DNA of 12,712 nucleotides from an uncultured Rothia sp. Its GTDB lineage: Bacteria > Actinomycetota > Actinomycetes > Actinomycetales > Micrococcaceae. The position numbers were made by a program, and so were the translations under genes. Shown here piece after piece: positions 6,691-12,461 of the stretch. Positions within the stretch are counted from its first letter, which is position 1; each line of letters starts with the position of its first letter. Under the pieces are notes generated by a model. The model was not told the DNA's origin, did not search any database, and worked only from the letters and a program-made list of their open reading frames with translations. The stretch covers positions 1 to 12,712 of the forward strand of contig CALGXU010000098.1 of assembly GCA_937935205.1 (NCBI GenBank), given 5' to 3'.

Positions 6691-6722
6691 GTGCCGCTTC
6701 GCCTTAGCGGCACCTCTACAAT
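6691..6722 (+). promoter_or_regulatory. promoter -10 with inverted repeat ahead of the 6729 gene
   Basis: TACAAT (6717-6722) ends six bases before the GTG start at 6729, so transcription would begin at or next to the start codon. Directly upstream GTGCCGCT (6691-6698) and AGCGGCAC (6706-6713) form a perfect inverted repeat in the spacer and -35 zone, a possible operator. No clear -35 is present. Confidence 0.45.
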
Positions 6723-6728
6723 GGGCAG

Positions 6729-7661
6729 GTGAGCATTTTGAGGCACGTATCTTCCCGCCTTGCGCCGCTGGCGCACCCCGTGACGAATTTCAGGGCACTC
6801 CGTCAGGACCTGCGCCGTCAGCGGGTGGAGGGTCGTGCCCTCGTTGATCCGCAGAATACGTACCGTCCGAGTGTGCGCGCTGAGCTGCGCCGCATGTTCA
6901 CGCGCCCCTTCCCTGTGGAGACGCAGACGCTCATGTGTAACGCCCTGTTGGCGGCAATCTGCTGGTACCTGCTCCCGGACGTCTGGCGTTCGTGGCTGTT
7001 TAGCGAGTTTAAGGGCCCGGCCGGTTTTGCGCTGGTGATGGTCGGCTGGATGGTTGCGGACGTCACCTCAACGAACCTGATGGGCCACGATGAGGAGCAT
7101 GCACTACGTGCGCTACGCAGTAGCGACCCGCACGCCCTGCACCTGTTCGTACGCACGAAGGCTATTGCAATCGGTCTGATCACGGGTGTTTCCGGAACCC
7201 TGCTGGCGCTGATTCTGCACAGTCAGGACAAGAACCTGACCCCCACGCTCATGATGTCCCTGTCGTTCTTTGTGGTGCCGGCTATTGTGGTGTCCCTGGG
7301 CTCGATTCTGGGCGTGATTTATCCGTACCGTCTGCGCGGCTGGCAGTTCCGCTGGGCGCACCGCAAGAACCTGCGGATGAGTGCCCGCTGGGTTCTGCTC
7401 TGTTTCGGCCCGGGCTGGGTGCTGGGTACGGTGCTGATGTCGCTGATGTTCCCGTCGATTTTCCTGTCGGATGCGCTCGCGCGCCTTCTCAACCCCGGTG
7501 TGGATCCGCGCGATGTTGCGTTCCGGCCGCTGCTGTTTTCGCTGATTTTGTGGGCTCAGGGCGCGATTAGCCTGTGGGTTTTTCCGCGGATTACGGCGCG
7601 TATTGCGACCGCGAGGCGCGCCTGGCTGGTGCATTATCTGACGGACGATAAGGTCTGCTAG
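6729..7661 (+). CDS. polytopic membrane protein of unknown function
   Basis: I do not recognise this 310-residue protein. Residues 1-55 are basic and cytoplasmic. About six hydrophobic segments follow, near residues 65-82, 96-114, 148-166, 175-200, 222-245 and 265-286, and a basic tail ends YLTDDKVC. A cytoplasmic loop contains GHDEEHALRALRSSDPHALH. The layout resembles ABC-2-type permease subunits, but no ATPase gene is adjacent, so that is only a thought. The GTG start is chosen because TACAAT ends six bases ahead, giving a leaderless mRNA; GGGCAG directly before it is too close for a normal ribosome binding site. A later GTG at 6780 lacks any ribosome binding site. It is divergent from tpx and followed by 205 bases without a gene. 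Confidence 0.7.
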   Translation: MSILRHVSSRLAPLAHPVTNFRALRQDLRRQRVEGRALVDPQNTYRPSVRAELRRMFTRPFPVETQTLMCNALLAAICWYLLPDVWRSWLFSEFKGPAGFALVMVGWMVADVTSTNLMGHDEEHALRALRSSDPHALHLFVRTKAIAIGLITGVSGTLLALILHSQDKNLTPTLMMSLSFFVVPAIVVSLGSILGVIYPYRLRGWQFRWAHRKNLRMSARWVLLCFGPGWVLGTVLMSLMFPSIFLSDALARLLNPGVDPRDVAFRPLLFSLILWAQGAISLWVFPRITARIATARRAWLVHYLTDDKVC

Positions 7662-7727
7662 CCGGTTTTTGTTGCTGGGTGTTTGGGCCGGGGTTTTGTT
7701 GCCGTGCAGATGCGGCGCGCATGCCAC

Positions 7728-7756
7728 GGTAACGAACGGCGCTGGTAACGAACGGC
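7728..7756 (+). repeat. 13-bp direct repeat upstream of the lipoprotein promoter
   Basis: GGTAACGAACGGC occurs at 7728-7740 and again at 7744-7756, a period of 16 bp. The pair lies about 40 to 65 bp upstream of the TATACT -10 box, where an activator could bind. Confidence 0.75.
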
Positions 7757-7793
7757 ACTGACCGCGCGCACCACGTGTCCGCCTCTTTTTCCC

Positions 7794-7799
7794 TATACT
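7794..7799 (+). promoter_or_regulatory. -10 box for the lipoprotein gene
   Basis: TATACT followed by GGAC, 67 bases before the ATG. The -35 is not convincing, which would fit help from a factor bound at the upstream direct repeats. Confidence 0.5.
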
Positions 7800-7866
7800 G
7801 GACGAGTTCACTATTCACTTCTTGACCAGCACCGGTGCGCGCTGCCGCGCATCTTCAGGAGTATTC

Positions 7867-8658
7867 ATGTCTTCTACTCGCCGCCGTTTCACCGGCCGTA
7901 CCGCTTTGGCTCTACCCGCTTTGGGCGCCGCTCTAGCTCTTGTTGTCACTTCCTGCTCGGCAAGCACTGATTCTGCTGTTTCGGGTACCGTGGTGTCTTC
8001 GTCTAGCAGCCCTTCTGCTTCGGCGAGCGCTACTTCTACGCAGGAGCTGTTCCCCACCCCGTCGGCGAGCCCGAGCGCATCCGCGAGCGCTTCCCCGAGT
8101 GCTTCGTCGCCTGCTCCGGTGCCGTCGGTGGTGACGATTACGGTTCATGCTGAGCCGACCGCCTCCGAGTCGAAGACCTCTGAGTCGAAGTCGGATTCCA
8201 AGTCTGAGGCTAAGTCTGAGTCGAAGAAGGACTCCACGTGCGCGTCTGATTCTGCGTCGACCGTGGTGTCTAAGGCTCTGCGCGAGTTGAAGAATAAGAG
8301 CAAGTGGGATCAGTGGACGAACGTTTCGCGCACTTACGAGGGCTATGACCCCTGTGCTGAGCTGTCGTGGATTGATGCGATTCCGGGCTCGTCCCCGTCT
8401 GATTGCTGCATCTCTTCGATGGCGCACCACATTCTGCTGTTCCACCGCGGCAAGTTCATTGGTACCGCAACGTATGAGCCGTACTCGTTCTCCCCGGTGA
8501 TTACCCGCACCTCCGACAGCTCGATTAGCGTGACTTACCGTTATATGAAGGGCGACGAGAGCCCCGCCAGCGCGAGCGGCCGCACGACCGCTGAGTTCAG
8601 CTGGAGCTCTTCGCAGAACAAGGTTGTGATGACCGGCGAGGTTCCGCCGAGCGAATAG
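7867..8658 (+). CDS. secreted lipoprotein with Ser-rich stalk and LppP/LprE-like domain
   Basis: The 263-residue precursor starts MSSTRRRFTGRTALALPALGAA; TRRRF fits the Tat twin-arginine motif, and LVVTSC with Cys30 is a lipobox. After lipidation the protein is anchored to the outer face of the membrane. Residues 31 to about 135 are low-complexity Ser/Ala/Pro then Ser/Lys/Glu (many SESKSD-type repeats), an extended tether. The C-terminal domain of about 130 residues has WDQWTNVSRTYEGYDPCAELSW, HHILLFHRGKFIGTATYEP and SISVTYRYMKGDE, and cysteines 125, 163, 180 and 181, probably disulfide-bonded. This pattern resembles the LppP/LprE lipoprotein family of actinobacteria; function there is poorly defined. 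ATG at 7867 has AGGAG six bases before it. A long hairpin terminator follows. Confidence 0.82.
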   Translation: MSSTRRRFTGRTALALPALGAALALVVTSCSASTDSAVSGTVVSSSSSPSASASATSTQELFPTPSASPSASASASPSASSPAPVPSVVTITVHAEPTASESKTSESKSDSKSEAKSESKKDSTCASDSASTVVSKALRELKNKSKWDQWTNVSRTYEGYDPCAELSWIDAIPGSSPSDCCISSMAHHILLFHRGKFIGTATYEPYSFSPVITRTSDSSISVTYRYMKGDESPASASGRTTAEFSWSSSQNKVVMTGEVPPSE

Positions 8659-8711
8659 CCGGTTCACCCTATAGGCTACGTGTTTGAAGCCCGGGAGGTT
8701 GGGCATACGAG

Positions 8712-8757
8712 AAACCCGCCGTCTCGCATATGGTGCATATGTGAGACGGCGGGTTTT
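8712..8757. terminator. long hairpin terminator after the lipoprotein gene
   Basis: Arms at 8712-8732 and 8736-8756 form a 21-bp stem with one G-U pair and a 3-base loop. The stem has flanking A and T runs (AAACCCGCC and GGCGGGTTTT). It lies between the lipoprotein gene and the convergent microprotein gene and could act in both directions. Confidence 0.85.
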
Positions 8758-8797
8758 CGTTGCTTAAGGATATGTAGAGTGCCCGAGGGCTAGCTAT

Positions 8798-8869
8798 TTA
8801 GGCAACGAACTTCTTGTAACCGAAGTATGCGGCGCCTGCCAGGATAGCGATGCACAGAATCTTCTTCAC
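8798..8869 (-). CDS. 23-residue single-helix membrane microprotein
   Basis: On the minus strand GTG at 8869 encodes MKKILCIAILAGAAYFGYKKFVA, followed by TAA. AAAGGAG lies eight bases before the start, a strong ribosome binding site. The peptide has a positive N-terminus, a hydrophobic helix of about 15 residues and a GYKK ending. This recalls the DLW-39 family of very small actinobacterial proteins (MKK, helix, GYKK, then an acidic DLW tail), but here the tail is absent. It may be a shortened member or an independent microprotein. Function is unknown. It is convergent with the lipoprotein gene, and their hairpin is shared. The real-gene call rests on the ribosome binding site and amphipathic design, not on length. 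Confidence 0.6.
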   Translation of the reverse strand: MKKILCIAILAGAAYFGYKKFVA

Positions 8870-9111
8870 GGTATAACTCCTTTGATTGTTCCGGTAGGCA
8901 CCCGGTGTTTTACTCCGTCTGGCGACTCACCTAAAGGTGGGGGCAGGCGGGGCGTCATCCGCACGTGGTGCCGTTGCTCCCTATCTTACCTGCTTTTGAA
9001 CAATGTTTTCTGTTTGACGTGCCTAGTCCGCATTTTAGACAGTCAAACACGCAGCGGTTCAGCTCATCGTTGAGGCGGGGAATACGCCTCTGACGGGCGC
9101 ATAATGGGAGC
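8870..9111. other. divergent regulatory region between microprotein and DoxX-like genes
   Basis: It contains the microprotein ribosome binding site and a small CACCT-AA-AGGTG hairpin near 8930. On the plus strand there is a TTGACG (9014-9019), 16 bp, TAGACA (9036-9041) promoter. TGTTTGAC (9011-9018) and GTCAAACA (9042-9049) form an inverted repeat that brackets it. CATAAT (9100-9105) ends six bases before the DoxX-like ATG. No further gene is seen. Confidence 0.45.
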
Positions 9112-9504
9112 ATGAGTATTTTTAAGAAGAAAGAGTATAGCGCTGAGCGCTCGGCTACTCGCATGGCTCGCGCCCTCGCTGTGATGGGTGCGCTGCACTT
9201 CATCATCCCGGATCCCTTTGACTCGATTGTGCCGAAGTACCTGCCGGGTCCTGCCCACGCGTACACTCACGGTTCGGGTGTAGCTGAGCTGGGCACCGCT
9301 GCCCTGCTGGCTAATGACAAGACTCGCCGTGCCGGTGGTCTGCTTGCAGCTCTGCTGTTTGTTGCCGTGTTCCCCGCGAACATTCAGATGGCGCTGGATG
9401 CGCGTAACCAGTCCACTCAGCGTAAGGCTATTGCGTACGGTCGTCTGCCCCTGCAGCTGCCGATGATTTGTAGCGCGCTGAAGATTTGGCGTAAGTCGAA
9501 GTAG
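9112..9504 (+). CDS. DoxX-like small membrane protein
   Basis: The 130-residue protein has four hydrophobic segments: about residues 19-35, 55-70, 76-92 and 110-122. It carries the DoxX-like pattern RMARALAVMGALHFIIPDPFDSIVPKYLP, HGSGVAELGTAALL, and VAVFPANIQMALDA. Such proteins (DoxX/MauE group) sit in the cytoplasmic membrane and are often linked to redox or thiol stress, but the role of stand-alone members is not settled. GGGAG lies only one base from the ATG, too close for a normal ribosome binding site. CATAAT ends six bases upstream, so a leaderless mRNA is possible; a TTGACG/TAGACA promoter further upstream would give a leader of about 65 nt. A perfect-looking hairpin ends the unit. 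Confidence 0.75.
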   Translation: MSIFKKKEYSAERSATRMARALAVMGALHFIIPDPFDSIVPKYLPGPAHAYTHGSGVAELGTAALLANDKTRRAGGLLAALLFVAVFPANIQMALDARNQSTQRKAIAYGRLPLQLPMICSALKIWRKSK

Positions 9505-9521
9505 TCGCTTCGTTCGTTAGG

Positions 9522-9566
9522 AACGGCACCTCAGTGTTTTACACGTAAAACATTGAGGTGCCGTTT
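9522..9566 (+). terminator. hairpin terminator after the DoxX-like gene
   Basis: The arms at 9522-9541 and 9546-9565 pair over 20 bp with one G-T position, and the loop is CACG. It begins 18 bases past the stop. A T-poor tail follows, but the stem is strong. Confidence 0.8.
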
Positions 9567-9610
9567 ACCTTAACATACCCGTTATTAAGCTTTCCGTAAC
9601 CAGCATTGCC

Positions 9611-9650
9611 TACACTGGAACTAACACGCCACCTGTCACAGCGGCAGGTG
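9611..9650 (+). promoter_or_regulatory. -10 box and leader hairpin of the GlsB-family gene
   Basis: TACACT (9611-9616) followed by GGAA matches the -10 style seen at 3149 and 7794. The 5' leader then forms CACCTG (9630-9635) with CAGGTG (9645-9650), ahead of the GGAGAG ribosome binding site at 9661. Confidence 0.45.
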
Positions 9651-9670
9651 TACAACCCTTGGAGAGAACA

Positions 9671-9928
9671 ATGGGCACTCTTATTGGCACCATTATTACC
9701 GGCGCAATTATTGGCGCGATCGCACGTTTCTTCATGCGAGGTCGTCAGAACATTTCGATTCTTTGGACCATTATCTGCGGTGCTGTCGGCGCGGCTATCG
9801 GTACCTGGGCAGCGACCCAGCTGGGTGTAGCGGACACCAGCGGCATTGACTGGATCCGCTGGATTATTTCGATTTTCGCAGCAATGCTGACTATTTCCGT
9901 CTACCTGGGCCTTACCGGCAGGAAGTAA
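9671..9928 (+). CDS. GlsB/YeaQ/YmgE family stress-response membrane protein
   Basis: The 85-residue protein has three hydrophobic helices and the Gly-rich family signature: GTIITGAIIGAIARFFMRGRQNI, ICGAVGAAIGTWAA, and a last helix IRWIISIFAAMLTISVYLGL. It was formerly called transglycosylase-associated, but no enzymatic residue is present; members are induced under envelope or general stress. The ATG at 9671 follows GGAGAGAACA. It is a single-gene unit with its own promoter and leader hairpin, and it converges on the PhnA-type gene with a shared terminator. The family call is firm; the role is known only loosely. Confidence 0.88.
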   Translation: MGTLIGTIITGAIIGAIARFFMRGRQNISILWTIICGAVGAAIGTWAATQLGVADTSGIDWIRWIISIFAAMLTISVYLGLTGRK

Positions 9929-9983
9929 CGATCCGACCTATTGAGGGCTCGCTGAGCTTTTCTCAGATGAGCCCCTCATACAT

Positions 9984-10034
9984 AAAGGCGGCACCTCCCC
10001 TAGCGTGAGCTAGTGCGGGAGGTGCCGCCTTTTC
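9984..10034. terminator. bidirectional terminator between glsB-like and phnA-type genes
   Basis: Perfect 16-bp arms at 9984-9999 and 10017-10032 have AAA before the stem and TTTT after it, so either strand gives a U-run. A weaker hairpin (about 9940-9979) precedes it. Confidence 0.92.
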
Positions 10035-10051
10035 TGCGCCTCACAGGAGGC

Positions 10052-10111
10052 GTTTTATGCCTTCTTGGCTTATATCGCCTTGGCTTATGCCTTCTTCGCT
10101 TATGCCTTCTT
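10052..10111 (-). repeat. four 15-bp repeats that carry the phnA-type stop codon
   Basis: The last codons of the gene with its stop (AAGAAGGCATAAGCG, 10097-10111) are followed by three more units at 10082-10096, 10067-10081 and 10052-10066. Each unit keeps TAA in the same frame. Unit 3 differs at the second codon and at the ATA before its stop. Confidence 0.95.
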
Positions 10112-10468
10112 GACGACGGAGGACTTCAGGTACATCTGGCCTGCGCCGGGGACCTTCGCCTCAATGTCGTGGCCGTTCACGGGGGATTCGAGCAGGCGGA
10201 TGCCGCGCACCTTGGTGCCTGCCTTGATGTCTGCGCCGCCCTTGACCTTCAGGCCCTTGACGATGGTGACGGAGTCGCCGTCGACGAGCTCGTTACCGAC
10301 GGAGTCGAGAACCTTGGTGCCTGCTTCTTCTTCGGTTTCGCCTGCTGCGGTGCGTTCCCATTCGTGGCCGCACATGGGGCATGCCCAGAGTTCACCCATT
10401 TCGTAGGTGTAGTTTTCGTTGCATTCGGGGCAGGCGGGTGCTTCGATTTCGTTGAGGTTTTCGCTCAT
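10100..10468 (-). CDS. phnA: PhnA/YjdM-family zinc-ribbon protein
   Basis: The 122-residue protein begins with a zinc ribbon: CPECNENYTYEMGELWACPMCGHEW, with four cysteines in two CPxC pairs. The PhnA beta domain follows: DSVGNELVDGDSVTIVKGLKVKGG, then GTKVRGIRLL, HDIEAKVPGAGQMYLKSSVVKKA. These are all features of the E. coli YjdM (PhnA) family. Despite the old name it is not part of the phosphonate C-P lyase pathway, and its function is uncertain. Start ATG at 10468 is preceded by AGAAGGAACC. A TATAGT -10 box lies at 10611-10616 on the same strand. Length is slightly above the usual 111 residues. The 3' end is followed by in-frame repeats of its last codons and stop. Confidence 0.9.
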   Translation of the reverse strand: MSENLNEIEAPACPECNENYTYEMGELWACPMCGHEWERTAAGETEEEAGTKVLDSVGNELVDGDSVTIVKGLKVKGGADIKAGTKVRGIRLLESPVNGHDIEAKVPGAGQMYLKSSVVKKA

Positions 10469-10826
10469 GGTTCCTTCTTCGATCTGTGCGGATGCGCCGC
10501 CGCTCCCCTGTTTCTGCGGTGGTGCTGCAGTATTGCTGCGGCGTGTGGGCGCGCGTCAGCGAGGACGGGGTGCGACGGTGGAGGGTGCGAGGATTCTCGC
10601 GTTCGTGCTGACTATACCATTTGGCGGGTTTCAAGCCTACTTTTCTGTATGTCATCTGCGGCTCAGCTGGAGCCGATGAGGGGGCCGAGGAGGAGACCCG
10701 GGAAGCCAAGAACATAAAATTTGCGTAATATTTGCGCAATTTCGGGTTTTTGCTCATCGTGCAGAAGATAAGGCGTGTAGAGTATTTAGGGCATTTGTAC
10801 GTTTATTGAGTGAAAGGCACGACTTC
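10469..10826. promoter_or_regulatory. divergent control region of phnA-type and molbindin genes
   Basis: These 358 bases hold no gene. For the minus strand there is a TATAGT -10 (10611-10616) and a GCGAG/CTCGC hairpin at 10587-10600. Two direct repeats, TTTGCGTAATA and TTTGCGCAATT (10720-10741), lie one helical turn apart upstream of the molbindin gene. The molbindin promoter itself is not clear; GAAAGG nine bases before its ATG is the ribosome binding site. Confidence 0.4.
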
Positions 10827-11039
10827 ATGAAGCTTTCCGCACGTAACCAGTTCGCTGGCAAGGTTGTTGAGATCACCGAGGGTGCTACCAACGGCATCGT
10901 TAAGATTGAGATCGCTCCCGAGGTTGTTATCTCTGCTTCCATCACCAACGAGTCCATTAAGGAACTGGGCCTGAAGGTTGGCGAGACCGCTTACGCAGTC
11001 ATCAAGGCGTCCAACGTTATGGTTGGTGCTGACCACTAA
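10827..11039 (+). CDS. free-standing Mop/TOBE-domain molbindin
   Basis: The 70-residue protein is a single Mop (TOBE) domain: MKLSARNQFAGKVVEITEGATNG, VKIEI, VVISASITNESIKELGL, GETAYAVIKASNVMVG. Single-domain molbindins assemble into ring-shaped hexamers that bind molybdate or tungstate at subunit interfaces and are thought to store or buffer it in the cytoplasm. The SARNQ start and SNVMVG end are hallmark segments. Start ATG at 10827 has GAAAGG nine bases upstream. No molybdate transporter or cofactor gene is in the window, so its partners must lie elsewhere. A strong hairpin follows at 11101. Confidence 0.9.
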   Translation: MKLSARNQFAGKVVEITEGATNGIVKIEIAPEVVISASITNESIKELGLKVGETAYAVIKASNVMVGADH

Positions 11040-11100
11040 TCCCGGTCAATAAGACTTACACCCGGCGGCTACCTTTTGTGGCGCGTGAGGGTTAATAGGG

Positions 11101-11150
11101 CGGAGCCCCGCACTACGAGCTGTAGTGCGGGGCTCCGCTTTTATGTTTTT
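11101..11150 (+). terminator. terminator after the molbindin gene
   Basis: A perfect 16-bp stem (11101-11116 with 11122-11137) with a five-base loop is followed by CTTTTATGTTTTT. It works on the plus strand. It sits next to the left 33-bp repeat and may also have ended ychF transcription before the inserted segment arrived. Confidence 0.92.
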
Positions 11151-11152
11151 AT

Positions 11153-11185
11153 AGCTTAGACGTTGAAGCGGAACTCCACCACGTC
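11153..11185. repeat. left 33-bp direct repeat (copy of ychF 3' end, att-like)
   Basis: It is identical over 33 bp to 12667-12699 and in the same orientation. On the minus strand it reads the last residues DVVEFRFNV of YchF, TAA and GCT. Homology stops abruptly at both ends. It is the orphan copy: no ychF body follows it. Confidence 0.95.
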
Positions 11186-12374
11186 ACGGTGTAACTCGAC
11201 GTTTCAGGGTGGTAAGCGATAACCTACGAGGAGAGGCCCCATTCCAGGGTCCAATTTCCGTGGCTGCCTTTTCCAGCCCTTCCCCATAGGTTTCCCACAA
11301 TTTGGGGCACTTTTCACTGATCCACTCGAATCCCTGACGGACATCGGCGTCATCAATTCCCCAGTCCCTTATGCAATCCGATTCAATTGCGGAAGCTAGA
11401 TTCTTAATCATCCACTTCGATTGAAGGTCATCGACATCGGCAACCCATCCAACCGCTCTGATGAGCCAGGCGGCTGTAGCAGTCACGCGCTCAGTCGCTC
11501 CTTCAAGTTCCCACTCATCAAACGAGCATAGGGCACCTTGACGTAGCAGAGAAGCGAGAGCTGTAGCAATTCCATGTTTTAGCGCCCTTACCTCTGCCTC
11601 TTCCTCAAACAACTTCCCGTCTTGGCACCTCAGTTCCATATCTTTGACTGCCAGGAGGGCACCTGTCAGAACATTCAGTTTAAGCCCATTGGGAGCACTA
11701 GAATCAATCCTCTCAACCGCGCGAAGAAGAGGACCCGCGGATTGGGGAAGAGCAAGAACCAGATCCCGGTAGAAGCGGTGATTTTGGGGTTGCTTTTCTG
11801 CAGTCGGTCCTGTAACAAGGTCGACGATGCGCGAGTCCTCAATCTTTACGCCCTGTCTTTTTGCTTCCTTAATGAATCCGAGCAACCCGGGATAGGGTTC
11901 GTATCCATCACGTTCTGCATAGCGACGCTCGAACCCGTCAACATAAAGGCTCACAACAGCATCAGTCAGATCATCTTGCACCTTCGCGCCAGAGGACAAT
12001 CCAGGAAGCGGAAGAGCAGGATTGGCGCGAAGAAGAGTGAGAAGGAATTCCCGGTCCTCTTTCTTATACCCACTAACTTCCTCCCATAACGTCACCAGAT
12101 GCGGGGGTTCTGTGGCTCGATTAATAATCCCCGGTAGCTCATCGCGTCGCTGGCGTTGCAAAACTAACGCACGCTTCTTATCCAACTCGCTGTCACGTTT
12201 TGCTTGTTCGGCTTGCGACGCGCTGTCACGTTTTTTTTGCCTCGAATCTAGCACCCATAACACAACAGTGACTACAATGGCCGCTAAGCTGACTACAATG
12301 GCCGCTAAGCCCAAGATAATCGTCGGGTCGTTCCACGACCATTTAGATAAAAGGGATTCCCACCATTCGGGCAT
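11184..12374 (-). CDS. 396-residue membrane-anchored protein of unknown family (element cargo)
   Basis: I do not recognise this protein. Residues 1-18 are Trp-rich; residues 19-42 form one membrane helix containing the tandem LAAIVVS-LAAIVVT. Residues 43 to about 78 are very charged (SRQKKRDSASQAEQAKRDSE and on) and probably helical or coiled. About 310 mostly alpha-helical, cytoplasmic residues follow, with no catalytic motif I can name. They include WEEVSGYKKEDREFLLTLL and WLIRAVGWVADVDDLQSKW. ATG at 12374 has AAAGGA eight bases upstream. The TGA stop shares two bases with the left 33-bp repeat, so recombination between repeats would preserve it. Arg codons include CGA and AGG, unlike its neighbours. 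Lone membrane-anchored helical proteins on small islands are often accessory or anti-phage genes, but nothing here proves that. Confidence 0.8.
   Translation of the reverse strand: MPEWWESLLSKWSWNDPTIILGLAAIVVSLAAIVVTVVLWVLDSRQKKRDSASQAEQAKRDSELDKKRALVLQRQRRDELPGIINRATEPPHLVTLWEEVSGYKKEDREFLLTLLRANPALPLPGLSSGAKVQDDLTDAVVSLYVDGFERRYAERDGYEPYPGLLGFIKEAKRQGVKIEDSRIVDLVTGPTAEKQPQNHRFYRDLVLALPQSAGPLLRAVERIDSSAPNGLKLNVLTGALLAVKDMELRCQDGKLFEEEAEVRALKHGIATALASLLRQGALCSFDEWELEGATERVTATAAWLIRAVGWVADVDDLQSKWMIKNLASAIESDCIRDWGIDDADVRQGFEWISEKCPKLWETYGEGLEKAATEIGPWNGASPRRLSLTTLKRRVTP
12269..12310 (-). repeat. 21-bp perfect tandem duplication inside the membrane helix
   Basis: Positions 12269-12289 and 12290-12310 are identical and adjacent. 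They encode LAAIVVS (residues 23-29) and LAAIVVT (30-36), two helical turns each. The lack of any difference suggests a recent event. Confidence 0.95.
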
Positions 12375-12377
12375 TTC

Positions 12378-12461
12378 TTATCCTTTCTTATTCTTAGACG
12401 TTGAAAAATCAGAATTTCGTTCATTCTCGTCAACGTAGACCAGAAGACTTGTCACAAGCAT
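12378..12461 (-). CDS. 27-residue ORF abutting the cargo gene
   Basis: ATG at 12461 encodes a peptide starting MLVTSLLVYVDENERNSDF and ends in TAA four bases ahead of the cargo ATG. Its start lies within the end of the 25-residue ORF in another frame. No ribosome binding site of its own is seen. It may be translated by coupling, or be the decayed 3' part of an older gene, since the third att-like 13-mer lies within it. Confidence 0.25.
   Translation of the reverse strand: MLVTSLLVYVDENERNSDFSTSKNKKG
12393..12405. repeat. third, partial att-like copy (13 bp)
   Basis: CTTAGACGTTGAA is identical to the matching part of both 33-bp repeats (11155-11167 and 12669-12681) and in the same orientation. 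Beyond these 13 bases no similarity is seen. It lies between the cargo gene and the small ORFs. Confidence 0.6.

Noticed and set aside
7933..8706. Arg-rich frame antisense to the lipoprotein gene
   Set aside because: It is the complement of Ser/Ala-rich codons (tcg, gcg, agc) and gives only Arg-rich repeats with no ribosome binding site.
10013..10717. A 234-codon open frame on the plus strand over the phnA-type gene
   Set aside because: It begins within the terminator stem and runs antisense to a well-supported zinc-ribbon gene; the sequence is low-complexity Cys/Gly/Ala-rich.
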